64,000 nt of DNA from Mediterraneibacter catenae (GCF_008691045.1 NZ_VMSO01000012.1:20484-84483), one strand, 5' to 3'; positions 25,178 through 34,936 are shown, numbered from the stretch's first letter. Notes: generated by a model from the sequence alone, not told the origin. Translations and numbers: made by a program.

Positions 25178-25465
25178 ATGAATAAGTATGAATTAGCTGT
25201 TGTTGTGAGCGCAAAACTCGAAGACGAAGCAAGAGCAGACGTAATCGAGAAAGTTAAAGCTCTTATCACACGTTTCGGCGGTAACGTGACAGACGTGGAT
25301 GAGTGGGGCAAGAGAAGATTCGCTTACGAGATCCAGAAGATGACAGAAGGATATTACTACTTCGTACACTTCGAGGCTGAAGCTACGGTTCCAGGCGAAG
25401 TGGAAAAGCGTATCCGCATTATGGACAACGTGCTCAGATATTTATGCGTGAAACAGGAAGCATAA
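25178..25465 (+). CDS. rpsF: 30S ribosomal protein S6
   Basis: 95 residues, the normal length. The N-terminus KYELAVVVSAKLEDEAR, the core VDEWGKRRFAYEIQK, and YYFVHFEAE are typical of bS6, which binds 16S rRNA in the platform with S18. AAGGAGGTG lies just before the ATG. First gene of rpsF-ssb-rpsR, the standard bacterial order. Confidence 0.97.
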   Translation: MNKYELAVVVSAKLEDEARADVIEKVKALITRFGGNVTDVDEWGKRRFAYEIQKMTEGYYYFVHFEAEATVPGEVEKRIRIMDNVLRYLCVKQEA

Positions 25466-25481
25466 GCGGAAAGAGGTATAT

Positions 25482-25925
25482 ATGAATAAAGCAGTTTTAG
25501 TAGGACGGTTGACAAGAGATCCTGAAGTCAGATATTCGCAGGGAGAAAATGCAACGGCAGTTGCAAGATATACAGTTGCCGTTGACCGCAGATTCAAGAG
25601 AGACGGGGAGCCGACAGCAGATTTCATTCCGTGTGTCGTGTTCGGACGTTCCGCAGAGTTTGCAGAGAAATATTTCCGTCAGGGAATGCGCGTTTCCATT
25701 TCCGGCCGTATCCAGACCGGAAGCTACACGAACAAAGACGGTGTGAAAGTATACACAACGGAAGTGATCGTGGAGGAACAGGAATTCGCAGAGAGCAGAG
25801 CTGAGAGCGAGGCTAACAGAGCATCCTTCCAGCAGTCTGCGCCGGCACCGGCGCCGAGCGCACCGGCAGGAGACGGATTTATGAATATCCCGGATGGCAT
25901 TGATGAGGAGTTACCGTTCAATTAA
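25482..25925 (+). CDS. ssb: Single-stranded DNA-binding protein
   Basis: 147 residues. The N-terminal OB fold (NKAVLVGRLTRDPEVRYS, FIPCVVFGRSAEFAEKYF) is followed by an Ala/Pro/Gln-rich linker and the acidic tip DEELPFN, which contacts repair and replication partners. It lies between rpsF and rpsR, as in most Firmicutes. Confidence 0.97.
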   Translation: MNKAVLVGRLTRDPEVRYSQGENATAVARYTVAVDRRFKRDGEPTADFIPCVVFGRSAEFAEKYFRQGMRVSISGRIQTGSYTNKDGVKVYTTEVIVEEQEFAESRAESEANRASFQQSAPAPAPSAPAGDGFMNIPDGIDEELPFN

Positions 25926-25943
25926 GGAAAGGAGATAACCATC

Positions 25944-26210
25944 ATGGCTTACGAAAAGGGAAGCAGACCAGAGGGCGGTTACAAGAGAAGAGGACCGGCC
26001 CGCAGAAGAAAAAAAGTCTGCGTATTCTGTGGCAAAGAGAATAACGAGATCGATTACAAGGACGTAGCAAAGTTAAAGAAATATGTTTCTGAGAGAGGTA
26101 AGATCCTCCCGAGAAGAATCACAGGAAACTGTGCAAAACATCAGAGAGCTCTTACAGTAGCAATCAAGAGAGCTAGACATATTTCCCTGATGCCGTACGT
26201 TCAGGACTAA
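25944..26210 (+). CDS. rpsR: 30S ribosomal protein S18
   Basis: 88 residues, bS18. The basic N-terminus precedes CVFCGKEN and a later NCAKHQRAL, so this is the cysteine-containing (C+, zinc-binding) version. It ends with a helix [10 protein letters not shown] and is followed by an intrinsic terminator, closing the ribosomal operon. Confidence 0.97.
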   Translation: MAYEKGSRPEGGYKRRGPARRRKKVCVFCGKENNEIDYKDVAKLKKYVSERGKILPRRITGNCAKHQRALTVAIKRARHISLMPYVQD

Positions 26211-26218
26211 TTGAGAGG

Positions 26219-26264
26219 TAAAGGCTGATTTCAAGGAGTGATCCGAGAGGTCAGCCTTTTTTAT
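26219..26264 (+). terminator. Intrinsic terminator of rpsF-ssb-rpsR
   Basis: AAAGGCTGA pairs with TCAGCCTTT and is followed by a T run. Repeat copy F starts four bases later. Confidence 0.8.
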
Positions 26265-26267
26265 TGG

Positions 26268-26428
26268 TAACAGGTCAGCCATCAGGGATGGGGGGATTGA
26301 TTTATGCTTGCATAAGGATCATCCCGCCTCATTCCTGATGTGCTGAGCGCCAGTCAATGAGCAAAGAAGCGGCGCAGCCGCAATTAGCACGTCAGTGCGG
26401 CTTTGCGAATGGCGCGGGCTGAACTGTT
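26268..26428 (-). repeat. Family 1 structured intergenic repeat, full copy F (inverted)
   Basis: 161 bases in the opposite orientation to copies A and B. Ends are TAACAGGTCAGCC and GGCTGAACTGTT. Read on the minus strand, its stems differ from A and B by paired changes: GCAAAG/CTTTGC, GGGAT/ATCCC, CATCAGG/CCTGATG; the TTATGC-AA-GCATAA cap is identical to A. It lies between the rpsR terminator and the DUF134 promoter. Confidence 0.85.
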
Positions 26429-26459
26429 GCTTTTGTTATCAGAATGTAACAGTAAGTTA

Positions 26460-26487
26460 TTGACATATGTTCATAATCGAGTATACT
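26460..26487 (+). promoter_or_regulatory. Sigma-A-type promoter for the DUF134 gene
   Basis: TTGACA and TATACT with a 16-base spacer, about 40 bases before the start codon. Likely also serves the downstream reductase gene. Confidence 0.6.
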
Positions 26488-26526
26488 TATAGTCAGAACT
26501 ACATTAACGGAAGGGAGGAGAAGATC

Positions 26527-26916
26527 ATGGCAAGACCGCAGAAAAGGCGCTGTATCTGTTCGGTGCCCCGGGTGACAGGATTTGCCCCGCAGGGCTGCGA
26601 TGCGTCCGGTAGCATCAACCTTACTTATGACGAGTACGAAGTGATCCGTCTGTTGGACTACATGCAGATGACACAGGAGGAATGTGCGGAGAGAATGCAG
26701 ATCTCCCGCCCGACTGTGACGCGGATCTACGATGAGGCACGCAGGAAGATCGCAGACATGCTTGCTAACGGCAGAGCCCTTACGATTGCCGGCGGCGATG
26801 TCTTTGTCTGTCCGGCAATGCGGCCGGAGTGTGCAGGAGAGGAACACTGCTGCCACAAGAATAAAGAGCTGTCGAGAGGTGTCAGGGCAGTCGGGGACGA
26901 GCTGCCGGATGAATAA
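26527..26916 (+). CDS. DUF134 family DNA-binding protein
   Basis: 129 residues. The N-terminus MARPQKRRCICSVP and the helix-turn-helix region (LTYDEYEVIRLLDYMQMTQEECAERM, ISRPTVTRIYDEARRKIAD) match DUF134, a sigma-70 region-4-like family found in anaerobes and often near iron-sulfur or molybdenum proteins. A cysteine cluster (CPAMRPEC, CC) near the C-terminus may bind a metal or cluster. ATG 26527 has GGGAGGAG upstream. Position suggests control of the adjoining reductase. Confidence 0.85.
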   Translation: MARPQKRRCICSVPRVTGFAPQGCDASGSINLTYDEYEVIRLLDYMQMTQEECAERMQISRPTVTRIYDEARRKIADMLANGRALTIAGGDVFVCPAMRPECAGEEHCCHKNKELSRGVRAVGDELPDE

Positions 26917-26971
26917 AAGAGACAGAGATCCCGGCATCAGAGAAGTGAAAAAAAGAAGAGAGGTAGAGAAG

Positions 26972-29554
26972 ATGAAGGTACTCATCATCGGCGGAGTCGC
27001 TGCCGGAACAAAAACTGCGGCCAAGTTGAAACGAGAAGACAGAAGTATCAAAGTAACCGTTATTACAAAAGATCAGGATATTTCCTACGCGGGCTGCGGA
27101 CTGCCGTATTATGTGGGCGGATTTATCGAGGGCAGGGACGAACTGATCGTGAACACGCCTCAGAAATACTCAGGACTTACAGGTGTTGAGGTGCGTACGG
27201 GAAAAGAGGCGGTTGCGCTCGATGCGGCGAAGAAAGAAGTTACAGTGAAAGACGTACAGACCGGAAACACAGAAGTCTGTCCTTATGACAAGCTGGTGAT
27301 CGCGGTCGGTGCATCCGCGGCAGAGCTCCCGATCGATGGAAAAGATCTTCCGGGCGTATTTAAGATGAGGACACCGGATGATGCAGATGGGATTCGTACA
27401 TATGCAGAGGCAAACAATGTGAAAAAAGCAGTCGTGATCGGCGCGGGATTCATCGGTCTTGAGGCGGCGGAAAATCTGCATGCAAGAGGGATCAATGTAA
27501 CAGTTATTGATTTCGCCTCCCAGATTCTTCCGAATATCCTGGATCCGGAGATGGCAGCTTATGCAAAGAAACATCTTCTGAACAGCGGGATCCGTGTGAT
27601 CACAGGGACAAGTGCGGAGAAAGTGCTCGGTTCTGACAAGGTAACGGGAGTTAAGACTTCGGCGGGAACACTTCCCTGTGAGATGCTGATCATGGCGGCG
27701 GGGATTCGCCCGAATACAGGTTTCCTGGCAGATACGGGTATTGAGATGTTCAAGGGGACGATCCTCGTGGACAGCCAGATGAAAACGAGCCTTGATGACG
27801 TCTACGCAGCCGGAGACTGCGTGATGGTGACGAACCGGATCACGGGCAAAAGGCAGTGGTCGCCTATGGGATCCTCCGCAAATTTGGAAGGACGCACACT
27901 TGCGCAGGTGCTCGCAGGTACGCAGAAGACATATCCGGGCGTGCTGGGAACCGGTGTGGTGAAGCTCCCGGGATTAAATGTGGGACGCACCGGTCTTACC
28001 GAGGCGCAGGCAAAAGAAGCGGGATATGATGTTGTTACGGCTCTCGTGCCTACAGATGACAAAGCACATTATTATCCGGACGCCTCATTCTTTATCACAA
28101 AGTTGATCGCCGATAGGACAACGAGGAAACTGCTCGGTGTCCAGGTGTTTGGACCGGGCGAGGTGGACAAGATGGTTGACATCGCGGTCATGGGCATCAA
28201 CATGGGAGCAAAGCTCGATGATTTTGAAAATGCAGATTTCGCTTATGCACCACCGTTTTCCACGGCTATCCATCCGTTTGTACAGGCGGTCTATGTGCTG
28301 ATGAACAAGATCGACGGAACTATCGTCAGCATGACTCCGGCAGAATATGCGGCAGGAGCGGCGAAAGGATACCGTGTAGTGGACGTACAGCCGGAGCCGG
28401 CGATCCGCGGAGCGTTCTATGTAAATCTGGGTCAGGTCAACGGTGAGATCGAAGGCCTCGGCAAAGATGAGAAACTCCTGCTTGTATGCGCCAAGGGGAA
28501 GAGAGCGTACTTCCTGCAGAACAGGATGCGTTATTACGGATATAAAAATACAGTCGTACTCGAGGGCGCGACATTCTTTAATGATGTGAAAGTGGAGAAT
28601 GCAGAAGGCGCAGTTTCAAAAGAAGAGGAGACAAGAGTCAAGGCGCTCGGCTTTCTGAAAGACAAGAGAACACCGGATAAGTTCAACGGCCGTGTCATCA
28701 CAAGAAACGGAAAGATCACCGCAGATGAGGCAAGGACGATTGCTGAGGCGGCGGAGCTCTATGGCAGCGGTGAGGTGACGATGACTTCCCGTCTGACGAT
28801 GGAGATCCAGGGCGTGCCGTTTGACAATATCGAGCCTCTGAGAGAATATCTGATGCAGGCAGGACTTGAGACAGGCGGTACGGGATCAAAAGTCCGCCCG
28901 GTCGTATCCTGCAAGGGTACTACATGCCAGTACGGATTGATCGACACATTTGCCCTGTCAGAGGAGATACACGAGAGATTCTATCACGGATACCGTGAAG
29001 TGAAACTGCCGCACAAGTTCAAGATTGCTGTCGGCGGATGCCCGAACAACTGTGTGAAACCGGATCTGAATGACCTGGGTATCATCGGTCAGAGAGTGCC
29101 TCAGATCGATCTGGAGAAATGCCGGGGATGCAAAGTATGCCAGATAGAGAATAACTGTCCGATCGGTGTGGCTAAGATGTCGGACGGAAAGATCACCATA
29201 GATGAGGCAGCATGCAATCACTGCGGCCGCTGCGTAGGAAAATGTCCGTTCCACGCGGTTGAAGATTACACGAACGGCTATCGCATCTATATTGGCGGAC
29301 GCTGGGGCAAGAAAGTGGCTCAGGGAAGATATCTGGACAAAGTGTTTACAGATAAAGACGAAGTCCTTGCTATTGTAGAAAAAGCGATCCTTCTGTTCCG
29401 TGAGCAGGGAATCACAGGAGAGAGATTTGCCGACACTGTGGCAAGGATCGGATTTGAGAATGTACAGGAGCAGCTGCTCTCGGATGATCTTCTTGCGAGA
29501 AAAGAAGAGAATATAAAGGCTCAGAAGCACTTAAAAGGCGGGGCAACCTGCTGA
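26972..29554 (+). CDS. CoA-disulfide reductase / rhodanese / sulfite-reductase-like / ferredoxin fusion
   Basis: 860 residues with at least four domains. Residues 1-445: FAD/NAD(P)-dependent disulfide reductase of the CoA-disulfide reductase type (GGVAAGTKTAAKL, redox Cys42 in SYAGCGLPYY). About 455-545: rhodanese with a candidate Cys in LLVCAKGKRAY. About 550-720: nitrite/sulfite reductase-like half with SCKGTTC and GGCPNNC, likely a siroheme/4Fe-4S site; the first pair is spaced Cx4C rather than the usual Cx5C. About 715-770: two 4Fe-4S motifs (CRGCKVC, CNHCGRC). It probably reduces sulfur species (polysulfide, sulfite or persulfide) in the cytoplasm. ATG 26972 follows AGAGGTAG. An intrinsic terminator follows. 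Confidence 0.85.
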   Translation: MKVLIIGGVAAGTKTAAKLKREDRSIKVTVITKDQDISYAGCGLPYYVGGFIEGRDELIVNTPQKYSGLTGVEVRTGKEAVALDAAKKEVTVKDVQTGNTEVCPYDKLVIAVGASAAELPIDGKDLPGVFKMRTPDDADGIRTYAEANNVKKAVVIGAGFIGLEAAENLHARGINVTVIDFASQILPNILDPEMAAYAKKHLLNSGIRVITGTSAEKVLGSDKVTGVKTSAGTLPCEMLIMAAGIRPNTGFLADTGIEMFKGTILVDSQMKTSLDDVYAAGDCVMVTNRITGKRQWSPMGSSANLEGRTLAQVLAGTQKTYPGVLGTGVVKLPGLNVGRTGLTEAQAKEAGYDVVTALVPTDDKAHYYPDASFFITKLIADRTTRKLLGVQVFGPGEVDKMVDIAVMGINMGAKLDDFENADFAYAPPFSTAIHPFVQAVYVLMNKIDGTIVSMTPAEYAAGAAKGYRVVDVQPEPAIRGAFYVNLGQVNGEIEGLGKDEKLLLVCAKGKRAYFLQNRMRYYGYKNTVVLEGATFFNDVKVENAEGAVSKEEETRVKALGFLKDKRTPDKFNGRVITRNGKITADEARTIAEAAELYGSGEVTMTSRLTMEIQGVPFDNIEPLREYLMQAGLETGGTGSKVRPVVSCKGTTCQYGLIDTFALSEEIHERFYHGYREVKLPHKFKIAVGGCPNNCVKPDLNDLGIIGQRVPQIDLEKCRGCKVCQIENNCPIGVAKMSDGKITIDEAACNHCGRCVGKCPFHAVEDYTNGYRIYIGGRWGKKVAQGRYLDKVFTDKDEVLAIVEKAILLFREQGITGERFADTVARIGFENVQEQLLSDDLLARKEENIKAQKHLKGGATC

Positions 29555-29556
29555 TA

Positions 29557-29590
29557 CCTGTATCTGCAGATACAGACAGGGGCGTTTTTT
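29557..29590 (+). terminator. Intrinsic terminator after the reductase fusion
   Basis: A hairpin built on the palindrome CTGTATCTGCAGATACAG with flanking CCTG-CAGG, followed by GGCGTTTTTT, lies just past the stop codon. Confidence 0.65.
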
Positions 29591-29672
29591 CTCAGGGAAT
29601 ATACAAAGCAATTCATAAAATAGAGATATCAGTCTGCCGGACCGGGATGCTTTCAGAAGTGTTCCGGTCCTA

Positions 29673-29750
29673 TGTGCGATACGCCCGGAGGGCGACCGCC
29701 GTGCTTGCACGAGCGGGCATCCGACGGGTAACGGACATCGAGCGGTAACG
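29673..29750 (+). repeat. Family 3 intergenic repeat, shorter copy
   Basis: TGTGCGATACGCCCGGAGGG and the following 55 bases match the copy at 16794 with only a few changes. One hairpin arm changes from GCCCGC to GCTTGC but still pairs with GCGGGC through G-U. The right end (GTATCGC) is missing. A separate hairpin GGACCGGGA/TTCCGGTCC lies just before it. Confidence 0.75.
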
Positions 29751-29785
29751 TCTGAAATTCTACAGTGGCATAATTTCTGAAAAAA

Positions 29786-29794
29786 TGGTATAAT
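29786..29794 (+). promoter_or_regulatory. Extended -10 promoter for gdpP-rplI-dnaB
   Basis: TGGTATAAT, an extended -10, about 90 bases before gdpP. The leader includes a small AAGAG/CTCTT hairpin. No clear -35. Confidence 0.5.
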
Positions 29795-29882
29795 AAATCG
29801 TTAGTATCAAGAGGAGAGCTGCAACTCTCTTAATTTAAGCGTTGTGCGTACCTGAAGACGGGTGCGGATGAGGTGAGAAAAT

Positions 29883-31931
29883 ATGAAGAAAAAGAACAGA
29901 ATGCGTTTGAAAGGACAGCTCAGGATGTATATGAGCTGGCCGCTGATCATGACAATTCTGCTGGCAGCGGTGGATATATGGGTCTATGTGATCGATAAAA
30001 AAGCCGGTTTTATCATGACGGTATTTATCCTGATCTATCTGGGAATCGCGGGAGGATTATACTTTTACAATCGTTCTCTGATCCTTGCAGACCTGATCCA
30101 GTTTTCGGCGCAGTATAAGGGGATTGAGCATACCCTTCTCAAGGAACTTGCAGTCCCTTATGCCATTGCTCTTGAAGATGGGCGCATCCTGTGGAAAAAC
30201 GATGCGTTTGCCGAGCTGATGGATAATCCCAGGAAGGAAAAGTCTCTTCACAGGATGATCCCGGAACTGCATCCGGGCGTGTTCCCGAAGGAAGATATGG
30301 AGCATGTGGAACTGGAAGTGAATTACCACGACAGAGACTATCAGGTAGAACTGCGTCGTGTGTCGCTCCAGGGATTCAGCCAGAAGGAAGAATTGCTGCA
30401 GATCCCGGAGGAAGAAGAATTTTTTGTATCGGTGTCCATGCAGGATGTGACAGAGCTGAACGCATATATCCGGGAAAATGAAGATCAGAGAATGATCGCG
30501 GGCCTAATCTATATCGACAATTATGACGAAGTGATGGAAAGTGTCGAGGAGGTGCGTCAGTCACTGCTCGTGGCTCTGATCGACAGGAAGATCAATAAGT
30601 ATATCGGCGATGTAGACGGCATCGTCAAGAAGATGGAAAAGGATAAATATTTCGTCGTTATCCGCAAATCCAGTTACCGGAAGATCGCAGAGGACAAATT
30701 CTCCATTCTGGAAGAGGTAAAGCAGGTCAATATCGGAAATGCCCGTTCTGCTACGCTTAGTATCGGCTTGGGACTTAACACCGCCACATATGCGCTCAGT
30801 TACCAGTTTGCCCGTGTCGCGATCGATCTTGCCCTCGCCAGAGGCGGTGATCAGGCTGTCATAAAAGACTGCAATGGAATCACGTATTTTGGCGGAAAGA
30901 AAGAGCAGACAGCGAAGAATACCCGTGTGAAGGCCCGCGTAAAGGCGGAGGCATTAAGAGAGTTTATTGTAACTAAGGACCAGGTTATCGTTATGGGACA
31001 TAAGATTGCCGATCCGGACTCCTTCGGTGCATGTATGGGTATCTACAGGGCGGTAGTCAGCCTCGAAAAGAAGGCTCATATTGTGATCAATACAGTGACA
31101 GAATCTGTCCGGCCGCTGTATGATGAGATTGCAGAGAGCCCGGCATATGAAGACGATATTTTCCTGACATCCGATCAGGCGCTGGATTATGTCACGGACA
31201 GTACTATGGTGATCGTGGTCGACACAAATAAACCGCAGATGACAGAGTGCCCGGAACTGTTGAGACGTTCCCGTATGATCGCAGTACTTGATCATCACCG
31301 TCAGAGCAGCAATGTTATCGAAAATGCGGTATTGTCCTATGTGGAACCGTATTCATCCTCATCCTGCGAGATGGTTGCGGAAGTCCTCCAGTATATCGCA
31401 GATGATATCAAGATCCCGTCAGTAGAAGCCGAATGTCTGTATGCGGGTATCATGATCGATACGAGGAACTTTATGAACAGGACAGGTGTGCGTACCTTTG
31501 AGGCGGCTGCATTCTTAAGACGGTGCGGCGCAGACATTACCCGTGTGCGCAAGATGTTCCGTGATGACATGGCATCGTACAGGGCGAAAGCGGAGGCGGT
31601 CCGCATGGCGGAAGTATATCGGAAAGAGTTCGCCATAGCGCAGTGCCCGAGCGATATTGACAGCCCTACAGTACTGGCGGCGCAGGCGGCCAATGAGCTG
31701 CTTGATATCAGCGGCATCAAGGCATCATTTGTCCTGACGATATACGACGGTAAAATATATTTAAGTGCACGTTCCATCGATGAGGTAAATGTGCAGATCA
31801 TAGCAGAAAAGCTGGGCGGAGGCGGTCATATCAATTCCGCGGGAGCACAGTTTGACCATACAAATATGGAAGAAGCGATCAAGGCGCTGAAAGCGACTAT
31901 TGATCAGATGATAGAGGAAGGAGATATTTAA
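29883..31931 (+). CDS. gdpP: Cyclic-di-AMP phosphodiesterase GdpP
   Basis: 682 residues, normal for GdpP. Two membrane helices (about 17-62) are followed by a PAS-like domain, a degenerate GGDEF domain (about 180-320), and a DHH/DHHA1 phosphodiesterase. Metal-site motifs are [20 protein letters not shown] and MIDTRNF, and the DHHA1 end carries [10 protein letters not shown]. The enzyme hydrolyses c-di-AMP to pApA and so influences wall stress and potassium balance. rplI follows after two bases, then dnaB, a widespread Firmicute gene order. Confidence 0.95.
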   Translation: MKKKNRMRLKGQLRMYMSWPLIMTILLAAVDIWVYVIDKKAGFIMTVFILIYLGIAGGLYFYNRSLILADLIQFSAQYKGIEHTLLKELAVPYAIALEDGRILWKNDAFAELMDNPRKEKSLHRMIPELHPGVFPKEDMEHVELEVNYHDRDYQVELRRVSLQGFSQKEELLQIPEEEEFFVSVSMQDVTELNAYIRENEDQRMIAGLIYIDNYDEVMESVEEVRQSLLVALIDRKINKYIGDVDGIVKKMEKDKYFVVIRKSSYRKIAEDKFSILEEVKQVNIGNARSATLSIGLGLNTATYALSYQFARVAIDLALARGGDQAVIKDCNGITYFGGKKEQTAKNTRVKARVKAEALREFIVTKDQVIVMGHKIADPDSFGACMGIYRAVVSLEKKAHIVINTVTESVRPLYDEIAESPAYEDDIFLTSDQALDYVTDSTMVIVVDTNKPQMTECPELLRRSRMIAVLDHHRQSSNVIENAVLSYVEPYSSSSCEMVAEVLQYIADDIKIPSVEAECLYAGIMIDTRNFMNRTGVRTFEAAAFLRRCGADITRVRKMFRDDMASYRAKAEAVRMAEVYRKEFAIAQCPSDIDSPTVLAAQAANELLDISGIKASFVLTIYDGKIYLSARSIDEVNVQIIAEKLGGGGHINSAGAQFDHTNMEEAIKALKATIDQMIEEGDI

Positions 31932-31933
31932 AA

Positions 31934-32383
31934 ATGAAAGTAATATTATTACAGGATGTTAAATCTCTCGGGAAAAAGGGAGAGATCGTAAATGTAAATG
32001 ACGGATATGCAAGAAACTTTATACTGCCCAAAAAGCTCGGGGCGGAAGCTACAGCAAAGAATCTTAATGATCTGAAACTTCAGAAAAACAACGAGAAAAA
32101 AGTGGCTCAGGAAAATCTCGACGCGGCGAAGGAACTTGCAGCAGAGCTTGCAGCCGGTAAGGTAGAGCTTGCGATCAAAGTGGGAGAGGGCGGAAGAACG
32201 TTCGGTTCTGTATCCAGTAAGGAAATTGCAGCAGCGGTGAAAGACCAGATGAAGCTTGATGTCGATAAGAAGAAGATCGTACTCAAAGAGAATATAAAAA
32301 CACTTGGCACACATATCGTAAATGTAAAACTCCATCCGGAGGTTACGGCGGAGCTCAAAGTCGTTGTGAAAGAAGAGGCATAA
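31934..32383 (+). CDS. rplI: 50S ribosomal protein L9
   Basis: 149 residues, standard bL9. N-terminal domain [32 protein letters not shown], long connecting helix, and C-terminal domain ending in [17 protein letters not shown] is just upstream, overlapping the end of gdpP. It lies between gdpP and dnaB in one transcription unit. Confidence 0.97.
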   Translation: MKVILLQDVKSLGKKGEIVNVNDGYARNFILPKKLGAEATAKNLNDLKLQKNNEKKVAQENLDAAKELAAELAAGKVELAIKVGEGGRTFGSVSSKEIAAAVKDQMKLDVDKKKIVLKENIKTLGTHIVNVKLHPEVTAELKVVVKEEA

Positions 32384-32395
32384 GGGGGCTTCTTT

Positions 32396-33742
32396 ATGGA
32401 AAATATAGAAGCGGCAATGAAGCGGATACCTCCGCATAGTATAGAGGCTGAGCAGGCAGTGCTCGGGGCGATGCTGATGAATAAAGATGCCGTTATGGTT
32501 GCTTCTGAGATTATTACAGGAGAGGATTTCTACCAGACAGCTTACGGGATCATATTTGACAGTGTCGTAGATCTTTTTAAAGCGGGAAAACCGGTTGACC
32601 TGATAACTTTGCAGGAGAAGCTGAAAGAGAAGAATGTTCCGCCGGAGATCAGCAGTATGGAATTCGTGAAAGATCTCCTCGAAGGGACACAGACATCTGC
32701 AAATGTAAAATATTACGCAGAGATCGTGCGGGACAAATCTATCCTGCGCAGGCTGATCAGGATTAATGAGGATATTGCCAATACATGTTATCTGGAAAAT
32801 CAGCCCCTCGAAGAAATACTGGAAAAAACACAAAAACAGGTATTTGAGCTGGTGGAGCACGGCAACTCTGAAGAGTATGTACCGATCCGGCAGGTCGTCC
32901 TGAATGCGCTGGACGTGATCGAGAAGGCATCGAAGACAAAAGGAAATGTAACGGGAATCCCGACAGGATTTATCGATCTCGACTATAAATTGTCCGGTCT
33001 GCAGAGGTCGGACCTTGTACTGATCGCGGCCAGACCTTCCATGGGAAAGACCGCGTTTGTGCTGAATATCGCACAGCATGTGGCGTTCCGCCAGAATCTC
33101 GCAGTGGCGATCTTCAGTCTTGAGATGTCCAAGGAGCAGCTGGTGAACCGTTTGTTTTCTCTGGAGTCTCATGTGGATGCACAGATCCTGAGAACAGGTA
33201 ATCTTTCAGATACAGACTGGGAGAAACTGATCGAGGGAGCGGGAACAATTGGAAATTCGAGAATGATCATAGATGATACATCCGGTATATCGATATCGGA
33301 AATGCGTTCAAAATGCAGAAAATATAAGCTTGAGATCGGACTTGATCTCATCATCATCGACTACCTGCAGCTCATGAGCGGAAGCGGCGGACGTAAGAAC
33401 GAGAGCCGTCAGCAGGAGATTTCGGAGATATCCCGATCACTCAAAGGACTTGCGCGTGAGCTGAATGTGCCGGTGATCGCGCTGTCGCAGTTGAGCCGTG
33501 CGGTGGAGCAGCGTACTGATAAGCGCCCTATGCTTTCGGACCTTCGTGAGTCCGGAGCCATCGAGCAGGACGCCGATGTATGCATGTTCATCTACAGGGA
33601 TGATTATTATAATCCGGATACAGAAGATAAAAACATTGCGGAGATCATTATTGCGAAGCAGAGGAACGGCCCGATCGGAACCGTCCGGCTTGCATGGATG
33701 CCGCAGTACACACGTTTCGGAAATGAACTGCGGCAGCAGTAA
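32396..33742 (+). CDS. dnaB: Replicative DNA helicase
   Basis: 448 residues. The N-terminal domain (PPHSIEAEQAVLGAML) is followed by the RecA-like motor with Walker A ARPSMGKTAF, Walker B LIIIDYLQLM, and the arginine-finger/DNA-loop region SQLSRAVEQRTDKRPMLSDL. It forms the hexameric 5'-3' helicase at the fork. No intein is present. A convergent MerR-type gene follows 47 bases later without an obvious T-rich terminator between. Confidence 0.97.
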   Translation: MENIEAAMKRIPPHSIEAEQAVLGAMLMNKDAVMVASEIITGEDFYQTAYGIIFDSVVDLFKAGKPVDLITLQEKLKEKNVPPEISSMEFVKDLLEGTQTSANVKYYAEIVRDKSILRRLIRINEDIANTCYLENQPLEEILEKTQKQVFELVEHGNSEEYVPIRQVVLNALDVIEKASKTKGNVTGIPTGFIDLDYKLSGLQRSDLVLIAARPSMGKTAFVLNIAQHVAFRQNLAVAIFSLEMSKEQLVNRLFSLESHVDAQILRTGNLSDTDWEKLIEGAGTIGNSRMIIDDTSGISISEMRSKCRKYKLEIGLDLIIIDYLQLMSGSGGRKNESRQQEISEISRSLKGLARELNVPVIALSQLSRAVEQRTDKRPMLSDLRESGAIEQDADVCMFIYRDDYYNPDTEDKNIAEIIIAKQRNGPIGTVRLAWMPQYTRFGNELRQQ

Positions 33743-33789
33743 GCTCTTTATGGGAAAACTGCGAATGCAGTACCGGAAAAAACGATTTA

Positions 33790-34473
33790 TTATGTAAAAA
33801 TTTTTCGGAGCTTCATGATAGGATTCGTTTTGGCGGACTCTTTACGGTTTGCCTGCTGCTGGCGGATCAGAGTGTCCAGCTTGCGGAAGTGCTCCTCCTG
33901 CCGGCGGTCCTTAGCTTGCAGAAGATAATCCATTTCATGCATGACATCAGTAGTCACTGTACTGCTGATGTCTTTTTTTAATACGTCATTATTTTCGCTC
34001 AGGATTTCACGAAATACATCCCCGAACAGAGCGCGTATCTGATCAATCTTTTCAAGAGGGATCACAACTTCCGCCGCTTCAGCATCGGCTTCGGGCTGTG
34101 CGGATACGACAGCGGGGATGGAAGCAGATGGTACGGATGCCGCTGTGCCGGTCCGCGTTGCCGGTTCCTGTGCTCCGGCTCCGGTATCAGCAACAGCGTT
34201 TTTAGATGCGTCTGTTCCGTCGGAAGCCTTCAGCTTAAGACGCGTCGCTTTCAGCTCAGGTATAAGAGGTTTCAGGTCTCTGAGAAGCATCCCTTCATCT
34301 TTCAGTTTCTTGATACAGCGAAAGAGCTGAATGTCATCATTCGTATAATATCGATGGCCCATTTCTGTTCTGCCTATCGTAAGATTGAGTTCTTCTTCCC
34401 AGTATCTTAATACGTGGGATTCCACATCAACCTGTTTCGCGGCTTCAGAAATCATGAATCTGACTTCACCCAT
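33790..34473 (-). CDS. MerR family transcriptional regulator
   Basis: 227 residues. The N-terminal 75 residues form a MerR winged helix (FMISEAAKQVDVESHVLRYWEE, GHRYYTNDDIQLF). It lacks an obvious metal-cysteine site. The centre (85-135) is a low-complexity Ala/Thr/Val linker, and the C-terminal part is a charged helix (MDYLLQAKDRRQEEHFRKL). The layout recalls RacA/YfmP-like MerR proteins that act on chromosome organisation or an unknown signal. AAGGAGG precedes the ATG; an extended -10 (34545-34553) is upstream. Confidence 0.8.
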   Translation of the reverse strand: MGEVRFMISEAAKQVDVESHVLRYWEEELNLTIGRTEMGHRYYTNDDIQLFRCIKKLKDEGMLLRDLKPLIPELKATRLKLKASDGTDASKNAVADTGAGAQEPATRTGTAASVPSASIPAVVSAQPEADAEAAEVVIPLEKIDQIRALFGDVFREILSENNDVLKKDISSTVTTDVMHEMDYLLQAKDRRQEEHFRKLDTLIRQQQANRKESAKTNPIMKLRKIFT

Positions 34474-34544
34474 TAATATTTATACCTCCTTGTATCAGCC
34501 TCACATGCTGAAAACGCATGAAAAGCGCCCTCAACTTTAATGGT

Positions 34545-34553
34545 ATTATAGCA
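34545..34553 (-). promoter_or_regulatory. Extended -10 promoter for the MerR gene
   Basis: Minus-strand TGCTATAAT, about 70 bases before the start codon. TTGAAG lies upstream at a 19-base spacing, longer than ideal. Confidence 0.5.
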
Positions 34554-34554
34554 C

Positions 34555-34936
34555 AGGGAGAGGGCAAAGCTTCAAACAATCGTTCGTCAAATTGCTACTT
34601 TCTTTCCCATCCCGAAAATCGAATTTCAGACGGAAGGAACAAAGCCGGATTTTTCTCGACTACGATTCCTTTTCTACCGATTTTATAGCTTTCGATTTAT
34701 TGTACAGGCTCATAATTGAAAAACAGCACAAAACAGATGAATATTAATCATGCGGACCAGAAATCAAAGCGGCTCGAATTCGCTCCCGCAGATTAACTAA
34801 TACTATATCAGCCAGAATTCATGAAATCTTAGTTAAGAAACTTACGCTTTCATCCTGTTTCTATGAGGATTTTTGGTAGCGGTTGGTTAGTCGGTAAAAC
34901 GTCAAAATGGACGATTACGGCCGTTCGGATGCACCT
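34555..34936. other. Non-coding stretch with no recognised feature
   Basis: About 380 AT-leaning bases between the MerR promoter and the inverted repeat. I see no convincing gene, RNA or repeat here. A nine-base match in inverse orientation (around 34617 and 35213) may extend the neighbouring structure or be chance. Confidence 0.4.
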
